A DNA stretch of 64,000 nt from the NCBI GenBank assembly GCA_015179125.1, contig WHVA01000330.1, forward strand, positions 1 through 64,000, given 5' to 3'. The notes under the pieces were generated by a model. The model did not search any database and was not told the DNA's origin. It saw nothing but the letters and a program-made list of their open reading frames with translations. The position numbers and the translations under genes are program-made. The DNA is from Gautieria morchelliformis. Its lineage: Eukaryota; Basidiomycota; Agaricomycetes; Gomphales; Gomphaceae. Below are positions 44,463 to 54,253 of this stretch, piece after piece (within the stretch, counting starts at the first letter, position 1; each line of letters starts with the position of its first letter).

Positions 44463-47400
44463 TTATTCACTACCATTGCGAGCTAATTTCACTTTCTGCT
44501 TAACAATCATTAGAGTGCGGATTGTATCCGGCTTCAAACTTGCCCATCGCAGTGAGATTGTATCCCGACCCCCTGAGAAGATACGCTCGACAGCGACAGC
44601 AGAACCTGTCTTGTTTGAGTGTACTAGCAAAGCAATTGATAGAGTTAGCGTACCTGGTATAGTCATCATGTCGCGCACAAAGCGACTCAAAGTTGGGAAC
44701 TGTGCCCTGCGGGCCGCCCACCATTGCACCGGGTCGCACTTGACCCATATTTCAGCAGGGAGTCGAAAGAATTCATCGAGTTCACTTCAATGTGATATTG
44801 CAGGTGCACGATTGTTATACCTTGCCGTGAAATTAATCTTCTCCGGAGAGCCGCGGACGCCACTTGGCAGACCTCCAGTGCTCAGATCGCTATGCATAGT
44901 AGAGGTGGAACCCAGCTGCTTCGAAGATGGCTTGCCCTTACTATAATGTTCAGTGTAATATTCTGCCATGCTATGCTTCGATGCCTCGATGTGTGCAAGC
45001 ACATCGAGGTCATCTGTGTAATCAGCCCGCAGCCCTGCAATTGTGATTCTGGGATCCAGCACTATATAGAGAAGTTTAGCAATTATATAAACACGAAATA
45101 GTACATACTCGAAGCCCAGATGTAGTATGGTGACTGGTCAAACTTGTAAAAGTAGTCGCTTAGTTTGCGATGCGCCCGCACCAGACTGTCTCGGATTTGT
45201 AATGGTGCGCTGTCAGGGAGGTTGCGCAAGTGCTTTGCGAGCTCCTCTTGCAGGCCTTGGAACACGGCATGAGTTGAGGAGAGTGTGGTATGTTTTGTTG
45301 CTGACATCTGTGTGGTGGCGTCCCGAAAGCAATGGAGCCATAGTGTGACTGCTTTGATTCCGTCCCAGTCCTCCTCAGCGAGTTCATATGTGCGCAACTC
45401 TTTGTTCTTTGCAATGTAGTTATCAATGTCATGTCGATAGTCTAAAGCTCGGCCTGGGAAGGTCCATTAGGATAGTATGGAAAAGAACAAACACACGCAC
45501 GAAGCATTTGATGGGTGGAGGACCAGCGTGTCTTAACATCCAGAATAAGCATCTTGGCATTACTGTCCTGCAGGCTATTGGTTCCCCTTTTATGTGAGGA
45601 TGCGTCAACCTCTTCGATCCAGAGCTTTCGTCTCTGTGGACTTGACCGCACCGCTCGCTCAATCTTGCGTATCTGAGCATGGGACCAGCACGTGAAAATG
45701 CTGCTGAAACATAACACAGTTAGGTGTACCTTCGATACAACACCTATGACCTTTCCTAAGTCATCTTCATCTGTATATTCCTCAAGTTCATCTTCGCCAG
45801 TAACTATGTTATCATCAAACTCCCGATGGACCGGCAATGTGACAGCTTCCTGATAGTTTGCGTGTTCAACATACCGTCTCTGGGTAGGTGCAATGGCCCC
45901 GATGCCTTCTAGTAGCTAGAGTCTTGGTTCATCGCGAGTGATAGCCATTAGCAAGCACAACATTGCATACCTTCAGAGCCGCCAAGTGAATGGTGTGCGG
46001 CATGCATCGCATGCGAGCATGCTGCGCAGAAAAGACTATCCCTTCCTTCTTGCAGCGGCATTCCAGTGAGATCATCATGGTATCATTGTTGCTGGCATTG
46101 TCAGCAACAATGGCTTGAATCTAATTAATCATTAACCAGTGGCCACCGATGACACAGTAGACACTTACCTGCCCTTTCAACCCATATGTCTCCAAGGTTT
46201 TCCATACAGATATTGCCATATTTTCACTGGAATGCTCACCAAGCAGCTCTTGGAAGTCAATCAAGACTTCTTCTGACATTTATGAACACTGCATAAGTCC
46301 CCCGCAAGGCCTAGACTAATTAGCGAGGAAATACCTAGCTTCCAGTCGTTTGAGATGTAGTGCATAACAATTGCGAGGAATGCAAAACCGTTGCTAGATG
46401 TCCATGCATCGAGTGACAAGCTAACCTTGCTGTCCAACTCCTGTTTCAACATTCTAAGCTGCTATTCACATAGCATGGTTAAATACGCACCGCAATGAAC
46501 AACTTCATGTTATCAATAGTTGATGCACCTAGCTTCATTACCCGTCGTTTGACTGTAGTGGCACCTGGAATGTACAGCGGAGTCGCACCGTGATGTGCAT
46601 ACTCAAGCATCGCTTTAAATTCCGGCTTTTCAACCTCATCGAACGGTTGGTCACATGCAACCTGCCATTCAACCAAAGCCTTTCAAATGTTCCTTGATCC
46701 CAAGGAACCTATCACCGGGTCAGTGGGAATTAGCCAAATGAGTGATCAACTGACCGCATTTTTTGCAGCCTGACGTGAGAACGCAGCTGCTAATGGTCCC
46801 TGTTGCATGTCCAGAGACTGCATGTATTTCTGCACTGTTTTAGATTCAAGTGGCACCTTGTTGGCTGCAATCTGTAGCTCCTCAAGAGTAGCACGTTGAT
46901 CAGGACGGCTCTTGATGGTCTCCATGAGCCGGTGCATTTCAGGGAAGTGAGTTCACAGATGGTTAATAAGACCTGAGTTACCAAGGGGCAGGGTTTCAGT
47001 GATCAGCTATGAGCTCATCACTCTAGTGCTTTCAAACAGCAGTATCCTTACCGTTCTGAGAACCTTTCATTTTCTTGGTCACCGTTAGGATCTTCCTCCG
47101 TCCATGATAGCATCGGTAATGTTTGTCGCCTTGTTGCCCGAGCTCGCCAATGCTATTCTTGTCGACAACCTCATAGAATGAGTAGATCGCGGGTCGTACT
47201 AGACCCGTCACTGTGGCCTGCATGTATGAAGTCATTGTATAGTTCAACTGCGCTGACCACCGTGCCATATTTATACCTTGGGATCCAACTCAGTGCCATT
47301 CTGGCATGCATCGTCATCAAGGTCCATGTGAACTATACCGGTCCCTTGTTTCTGCATTGACGTCCCATCCTCATTAGTCACATCCCCCCCGAGACGGTCA

Positions 47401-48347
47401 CTGCAGTCTACGAGTCGCGTCTTTGCCTGGTGTGTCTGCTTTGGCTGTCTTTTGCGTTTCTTTTCTTCAGATTGGATAGCGGCACCTCGTGGAGCACTCC
47501 GCATCCCACCTCTATTAGTTGTCTCTAGAATAGTCTTTCGTGGAAGAATATCTGCAAGCTAATGACCCAATCAGGTAACGAGCATATGAGCGAGTCATAC
47601 ACGTACTTCAGCATTTGGGACAAAATCCTTGGGTTCATTCTGGTCATCTGAGTTTGTTTCGTCGTCACTGGTCTCATCTGCGTAGGCTGAATGACTCCTG
47701 GGCGAGTCAGGATTGGAATCCGATGCTTCAAACGCATCCTTATTCAAAGGAGCACCAGGACCCTCACAGACTTCCTGGTCCGACACTCGTGGTGGCTTCT
47801 GTGCGCTTGCCTTTGCTTTCGCATTCGCATTCACATCAGCGGCCTGTTCACGAAGGCGTATCAGCCGGCTTGGTTGATGAGTCCGGCGTGTTCTCCCCTG
47901 CGCAATAGTGACACTGTTTCCATCTCAAAGCTACATATCAGCCCCAGCGAGTTAGAAGCAGTGAATCTACATACCATCAATGTCCATCTCATCCCCCTTC
48001 GCACCAGCAGCGGTGGCAGCCCTGCACAATGCCTCGATCCAAAGTCTCACCAGACCGACAGCCGCCTTGTCGGATTGTTTACCTATTTCCTCCAAGCACC
48101 ACCGGATCAGGGCGACGGTTTTCGCGAGTCCTGTCCCGCGCTCAGTGAGTATAATGCCACTGGATTTCTCACCAAAGGCGGCATGCATTGCTTTGTTGAA
48201 GGCCGGCCACACACCCTCGTCCTGCAAAAACATGAAGTCAATGGTTGGTGGCAGTTTGGAGTTGGATGGCGTCTCTGGAAGAGTTGGAGGGAGGCGTTCG
48301 AAGAGGTGTACCATTTTGGCGCACTCATCCTGGACGAACGATGGCAT
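44463..48347 (-). pseudogene. hAT transposase, multi-exon, disabled
   Basis: From the likely Met at 48347 the minus strand codes an unusual N-terminal domain (FVQDECAKMVHLFERLPP.. to about 47990), then an acidic/basic linker over two exons (47930-47280). A BED-like finger (HYRCYHGRRKILTVTKKMK, near 47090) follows. The core includes SLSLDAWTSSNGFAFLAIV (near 46400) and IVADNASNND (near 46100) for catalytic Asp residues, and HTIHLAALK. The C-terminal hAT dimerisation part reads AVAVERIFSGGRDTISLRW (near 44580). About ten GT..AG introns fit. A TGA at complement 46953-46955 inside the finger and a one-base loss near 46690 break it. Other exons look intact. Confidence 0.85.
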
Positions 48348-48704
48348 CGTGGGAAGGACCTCGGCGAGGGACGTTAGAACGGTGAACCCGATATGTATAG
48401 CATAGACTAGACCACATACCATTATGGCCTATCGGATCGCGATCGGTGGGGTCATCGATGACTGTGTCCGAGACAATTTTAAGTTGGAGGTCTTGGTATT
48501 TTCAGCAGATGCATAGATACATACCTCAACCCGTACGCTGCGTAAATACGGCCGTATCATGTATGGCTGCATACGGAGGTCATTACGGCCGTCACCGTCA
48601 TACGGTCAAACCTGACTCAACAGGCGTCGGTTCGGTTACATGCCCATAATACGGATGCCGTATGAACAGCTTGTATGGGTACGGTGCCGAGCCCTAGTCA
48701 TGTA

Positions 48705-49984
48705 CATGTGACTCACCAAGGTGTGCATGAGTCGGTTGAGTCATTGCGGCTGTACAAGCAAATGACTAGGCTTTTCAAACTCAGAATCTGAGTCTGAAGG
48801 AACCACCTGAGCGGATTTGTGGGTGACCGCCGGTGCACAATCGGCGAGTGACGCGAGTGTCCGGTCTGAGTTTGAAATCAGAGTTGTGGGGACATGTGTA
48901 TCCACAACTCTGCTGCACAGAAATAAGTGAGTTTGAGTGAAGACAGCCTCGGAAAATCAAGTAAAATTCATAGATAATTAGAGGGAGGTTTGAATAGGCC
49001 TTATGAGGATGGTAGACATTTTTATGATGGCGATAAATGGTTGTTTTAAAGGCCTTTGATGCAGACTACAAATTTACAGTAGACAGTTTGAAGGCTTGTT
49101 GAACAGCTTGATCTGAGACCATATAGTATGCTGGTTGAACAGCAGTTCCCATACAGTGGGGCTAGGGTAGGAGCTGGGCCTGTTGAACGAGTTTGATGAA
49201 CTAAGGGCTGTTGTTCCTGTGTAGCTGACCTTTTTTGGGTGTGGGGGTAATATGCTTTGACTGTAGTTGTTAGTTCAATTATACTGTCAGGATTGGTGCT
49301 TTTAGGGTTAATCATGAGTGTCAATGGATTTGAGACACCCGAACGCAGCGAACCAACAGGTCCTTGTGCAAAGTGACTATGTAGTTGGTGAAGAGTACCA
49401 GACTACTACTAGTACAAAGTGGGGGTACACAATGGGTGATCCCCAAGTCTACGGTCAAAGTGAAGCCTTAACAACACTCGACGAAATTGTCTGAAGTGAT
49501 GAGGGAGGGTTATCTGAGATCAATGATCCCCTCCTTGGCGAATGCACTCATTGAGAGGCCTTTGCAAACAGGCTCAGAGTAATTCCAAGCTTTTGGAGTA
49601 AAGAGAATCAATGGTGTCAACTCATGAGTGATGTTCCTGTTCTTGATGAAGGTGGAGGTACAAGTGGAGGGTTGAGCACAAGAGTTGGTTCACATGTGAG
49701 CAAGGTAAAGCACAAGGAAGATGTATGATAATTGAACTTGGGAACATACATGCTGGATGAGGCCTTCTTATAGAGAATACATGTATGCTACTAGCAAATG
49801 AGAAAGATGCCAGGTGGTTCGGAATATTACAAAGGATACACAGTTGCGTTACATACAAAGGGGAGACATACCGTATAGAGTGAAACCTTCAGTGAAGCTA
49901 ATTCTAACAAGAAAGAGGGTTTTCCAAGAGTTTAATAGAGATTCCACACCTTGGCAGCTCATACCATGGAGGATAATCGAAATG
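48705..49984. other. Intergenic DNA
   Basis: Some ORFs of 60-90 codons exist without domains. I see no gene. Confidence 0.5.
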
Positions 49985-50335
49985 GTCATGTGATACAGCA
50001 TATATGAGTATATAATATATATCATAAGAGTATTAATAACAACATATAGGAATATATAGTAGTATTTATAAGGAGAATAATAGATGTTATTAGAATATTC
50101 TGTATATGTTTAAACATGTCGGAGATATATATACATATGAGAGAGTATCTGACTACAAGATAGAATAATAGATAGTTGGATAGATACTTCTAATAGATAT
50201 GAGTAGGAGTATTAGTATGAATAGTTATAATGATATAGTGTATCTTAAAAGTGGGTAGAAAAAATAAGAAGAGGTGTAAAAATAAGAAGAGGCGTTCTCA
50301 TCGGCGGAGCGGCCAATCGGGGAGGGACAAACGTA

Positions 50336-51221
50336 AATTTATTTATATCCCAACAATAAGATTGGCATGTACTTTCATCCTCTTCTTTTCTATAATCTGA
50401 GAATAAAATGGGTGAAGCTACAGGTAATAAAAAGTTGTGAGCATCCGCCCATCCTGTCCTGCAGTGGTACTGACCCCATCGATTCCACCCTGCCTGGAGG
50501 CTGCAACTGACACTGTCTGAATGTGTCCTGAGTATGTGGGTGTTTCATGGAGTGGGAGTTTAACAGATGATGGGTTCTATGATGGATGATGGCTCCATGG
50601 AGTAGGGTCTTGAGAGGAATGATGGGACAAGTGAATGTGAAAGGAGTCCTGTGGAGAATACTTTGGCAAAGGGTTTGAAGGTCTGACAGCGGGGGATGTT
50701 CATTCACTGAATGTTGATGGCTGGTTTGTAGAATAAACGAATCATGACAGGCTCATACTCATGCATATATGAGTTACTGACTCTGGATGTATTACACATG
50801 CATGTGTTATCACATGCACACACATCTTGCTAGCTCCTTGGACCCTGAACCAGGTTCCAGGGCTATTCAAGGCACAGATCATTCATGAATACATTTAGCC
50901 ACTCCACAGCTCCAGGGTAATATAGAACAAACTCCACACAAGCATAGATCGAGCTCCTCAGTCAACAGATATGTACATAAAGGCAGTTTAATCTCCAGTT
51001 TGTGCCTCTTGTTGCTGGCTGGTTGAAGCCACAGTTCGTGGAATTTTGACTGGTTGTTTTTTGCCAGTCAGGTAGTAGCTGTAGTTGTGACTGCACATAG
51101 TGTTAGTGCATACAGCAATTATGGATTCCTGTCTCAACTGTCTCTACACAGCTGTACAAACCTCATGAATTCAAACTATGTACCCAACATCACTGCCAGG
51201 ACTTTCAACACCTTTGACATG
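50336..51221. other. Interior of the inverted-repeat element, no gene seen
   Basis: The first 110 bases match 10790-10903. A minus ORF of 105 codons (50390-50707) has no recognisable feature. Confidence 0.5.
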
Positions 51222-51800
51222 CTACCATAGACACCACCCCATACACTACCATGTATGCTACCTCATATGCCACCCAATACACCACCCTGTGCACCACCCT
51301 TTCCGCTACCCTATGGGCTACCCTGTACACTACCCTGTATGCTAACCCATATGCTACCTCATACACTACCCTATACACTACCCAGTGCACTACCCTGTGC
51401 ACTACCCTGTGCACTACCCTGTGCACTACCCCATGCACTACCCTGTGCGCTACCTTGTATGATACCCTGTATGGTAGCCAGTACGCTACCCCATGGGCTA
51501 CCCTGCACACCACCCCGTATGCTACCATGTGTGCTACCCTGGTGCACTCCCTGGTACACTAACCTGTATGCTACCCCATCAACTGCCCCATATGCTACCC
51601 TGTATGCTACCCAGTACACTACCCTCTGTGCTACATTGTACACTACCCTCTGTGCTACTCTGTATGCTACCCTGTAAGCTACCCTGTGGGGTACCCCATA
51701 CCCTACCCTGAAGGCTACCCCATACGCTACCATGTGTGCTACCCTGGTATGCTGCCCGGTACACTACCCTGTTCACTATCCAGTATGCTACCCCATAGGA
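51222..51800. repeat. 12-bp minisatellite, about 48 units
   Basis: The unit is close to TACCCTGTGCAC, with TATG, CATG and GGGC variants. Because the period is a multiple of three, several frames on both strands stay open and give four-residue repeats such as CTTL/YATL. I regard those ORFs as by-products. Confidence 0.9.
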
Positions 51801-52060
51801 GGGTGATCATATCTTTCTAGGAAGTGTATGTATTTTCATTCTACTTTTAACTCATAATATAAAGAAAAGTTCATAATTGGGATATGAATAGAAAGTATAT
51901 TTTACATTTTATAAAACAGAAATAAATAATTCTTCTTTTGTCCCTCCCTGAGCGGCCGCTCCGCCGACGAGAACGCCGATTCATATTTTTATGCCTCTTC
52001 TTATTTTTTCTACCCACTTTTAATATACACTATATCATTATAACTATTCATAATAATACT

Positions 52061-52914
52061 AGAGTGTATTTGTTGCTGATAATTATTAGCCCCGGCATAT
52101 TCCGACCCGGATAAAAATTATTAAGTGAGCGTGGAGATATTTTAAGTCAGAACGCGTCCACTCGCATCCACCACTCATGTCCATCCACCACTTACGCGTC
52201 GCGTCCATGGAGCGCTCCACAACACCCACCAGCCCATCGTCAGCATCCATCCTGGCTGAGAAACCAATAGCACCCATCTCCACAAACACTGGTGCACCCA
52301 GCGGCGCGCTGAAGTGCAAATGGGTTGAGTTGTCGCCTAGCAAGCCAGATGCATATGAGGAGAGGAAGGAGAGGAAGGAGATGGTATGTCACGCACTCTT
52401 AAGTTATTTTGAAACACTGACCAACCCTTTCCGCTGATCTCAGATCGCTGAATGGGCCTTACAAGCCTCTGTGAGCGCAGCCACCGACCGGGACCACCGA
52501 GACAACTTAGACAAGATCAATTTGGAGTATGCACGTACCGCACCCCCACATGATACAACTGAGAAAGTGGATTCAAGTGAGGCTGAGGAGTGTGACGATA
52601 GCAGCTGGGTAGCAGAAAGCTCAATAGAATCCAGTTCAGTCGTGTCACCAAGTTGGGCAGCACAGCGGTTGGAAAAAATAGGGCCCTTGGTTAACATGAA
52701 AAATGAGGCTGAGAGGTAACTGCTTGAGTTGCAGAGGGCATTTTTTCGGGCTCAGCACAGGGCTATTGATGCTCAGCCGCGTCTATCAGTTGCGCTTTTC
52801 GACATTTTCCTAGAACAGCTTAATTAGTGAAATATTATATGCACTGGTGCCTATATTAGTACAGGATAAAATTTTATTAGGCTGTTGATAATTATTAGCC
52901 AACAAATACACTCT
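52061..52914 (+). mobile_element. 854-bp TIR element with a small spliced gene
   Basis: The ends AGAGTGTATTTGTTG and CAACAAATACACTCT form a 15-bp inverted repeat. ACT stands at 52058-52060 and 52915-52917. The other arm of the surrounding inverted repeat (near 50210) shows the empty site with a single copy, which confirms the boundaries and the 3-bp duplication. A 3-bp duplication fits PIF/Harbinger or CACTA-like groups; which one is not known. Confidence 0.85.
52177..52827 (+). pseudogene. Small spliced gene in the TIR element, one premature stop
   Basis: Exon 1 (52177-52383) and exon 2 (from 52444) join in phase across a 60-bp intron, GTATGT..CTCAG (52384-52443). Exon 1 is Ser/Thr/Pro-rich and ends EERKERKEM; exon 2 starts IAEWALQASVSAATDRDHRD and is acidic. 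A TAA at 52717-52719 follows MKNEAER; reading continues in the same frame through LLELQRAFFRAQHRAIDAQ to a TAG at 52825-52827. CAA to TAA would explain the stop. Undamaged length would be about 196 residues. The product is not recognised. No DDE domain is seen, so it is an accessory gene or captured fragment. A later ATG at 52207 is an alternative start. Confidence 0.55.
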
Positions 52915-52926
52915 ACTCCTACTCAT

Positions 52927-53564
52927 TTTTTTTCTTTTTTTTTTTTTTAATATTCATTTTATTCGACCACGGGCTGAGCCCATGATGGTCGCTACACTGT
53001 CTGTACCTAAATGGGTGGGCCTTTCCCCTCACTCCCTGGGACTCCCACACCCCTGCGTCCTCGAGTGAGCGGATGCACCGACGACGGGCCCTTCGCCCCC
53101 TGCCGGCCCGGCTCCCTGAGCCGTTTACCGCTCCCCTCCTAACGAGGTAAGTACTCTCTCTCTCCGCGTGAATGTTCGCGGTGGTGGTGGGTCTGGCTTA
53201 GTTGTTATTGGATTCTAGAGGGGTATTTCCTAGGGGCATGCATCATCATCAATGGATTATCCACCTAGGGGCACATAGCATCATTATTGACATCATTAGT
53301 GATGTATGCACTCCTAATCCAATGTTCCATAAGGGTTTACCCCTGTTCACCACTGTATAAGTAGCTAGGACTTTAGCTACAACAAATCATTGGTTTTAGC
53401 CCATTCACTCACATTGTTGAGTCCGGTCGAGTGAGTTAACAGTGTCCTCACTATCAGTCTCAGTTTCTTTTCCCTACATCTCCTGCGCTCAAGTTAATGC
53501 GCAGACTCCTCCCAGCCCTTCCCATTTTGGCAAGGCAATGAAATAACGAAATAACATTAGTAAG
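52927..53564 (-). mobile_element. Poly(A) retroposon, 638 bp, minus orientation
   Basis: The twelve bases ACTCCTACTCAT are at 52915-52926 and 53565-53576. At the left is a run of T (52926-52949), the complement of a poly(A) tail. The 3' part on the minus strand is GC-rich (CCGGGCCGGCAGGGGGCG), the 5' part AT-richer. No RT coding is present, so it is a SINE-like element or a severely truncated LINE. Confidence 0.82.
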
Positions 53565-53790
53565 ACTCCTACTCATATCTATTAGAAGTATCTAGCCAAG
53601 TATCTGTTATTCTATCTTGTAGTCAGATACTCTCTCATATGTATATATATCTCCGACATGTTTAAACATATACAGAATATTCTAATAACATCTATTATTC
53701 TCCTTATAAATACTACTATATATTCCTATATGTTGTTATTAATAATCTTATAATATCTATTATATACTCATATATGCTGTATCACATGAC

Positions 53791-54253
53791 TGTAAGGGCA
53801 ACCCTGGCTAGTCGTGGAGATCACACTACCACACAACTGACAAGGGGAAATCCAAAGTATGTATAAATGAACAAAGTATACAAGAGAGGGGATTCTCACC
53901 TGACAAGGGGAAATCCAAAGAGAAAAGTCTAAGGACCCCCAATGTCAGCGAGCCCGTATTATACTACGCTGCGCAGCCAGGGACCACACTTGGCACCCGC
54001 CATCAACCCTGCACCTCCCTGTCCCTTGATCGACCCTTGATGCCGCCTATTATGCGAGTCGCTTGATTTCCGACACTGTTCCGAGAGTGGAAGTCGGAAA
54101 TTGGAGTGGAACTGGCGAGGCGAACAGAACTGGTGGAAGTTCTCCCAGAAGCGGAATCATTTCCGAAAGCGGAGGCGGAGATGAAATCGGAACTGGAAGC
54201 GGAGTCGGAAATGGGGTCGGAACTGGAAATGGAAAACAGGGTGTCCCCTGACA
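53791..54253 (-). repeat. gypsy-2 3' LTR
   Basis: It reads TGTCAGGGGACACC..CCCTTACA on the minus strand. The plus strand shows many GCGGAA/TCGGAA words. Confidence 0.92.

Larger units (their letters stand above)
44236..48696 (-). mobile_element. hAT DNA transposon, 4,461 bp, full length
   Basis: Both ends read TAGGGCTCGGCACCGTACC inward, a perfect 19-bp terminal inverted repeat. GTCATGTA lies at 44228-44235 and 48697-48704, the 8-bp duplication expected of hAT. The first 170 and last 190 bases are full of TACGG/CCGTA words, likely transposase sites. The transposase is on the minus strand. Confidence 0.95.
49985..53790. mobile_element. Large inverted-repeat element with nested insertions
   Basis: The left arm from 49985 (GTCATGTGATACAGC) matches, inverted, the right arm ending at 53790 (GCTGTATCACATGAC). 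Homology runs about 350 bases inward on the left (to about 50335) and, on the right, to about 51940 once two inserts are removed. No transposase gene is seen in the interior, which holds a minisatellite. The right arm is cut off flush by the gypsy-2 LTR, so the true outer ends and any target duplication cannot be fixed. Confidence 0.7.

Noticed and set aside
44787..44825. A 36-bp intron as certain in the hAT transposase
   Set aside because: The frame fits GTATAA..GAAG, but 36 bp is shorter than usual fungal introns, so I treat the junction as unresolved and do not list it as a feature.
51205..51776. ORFs over 100 codons on both strands
   Set aside because: They arise from the 12-bp minisatellite, whose period keeps frames open; there is no other coding evidence.
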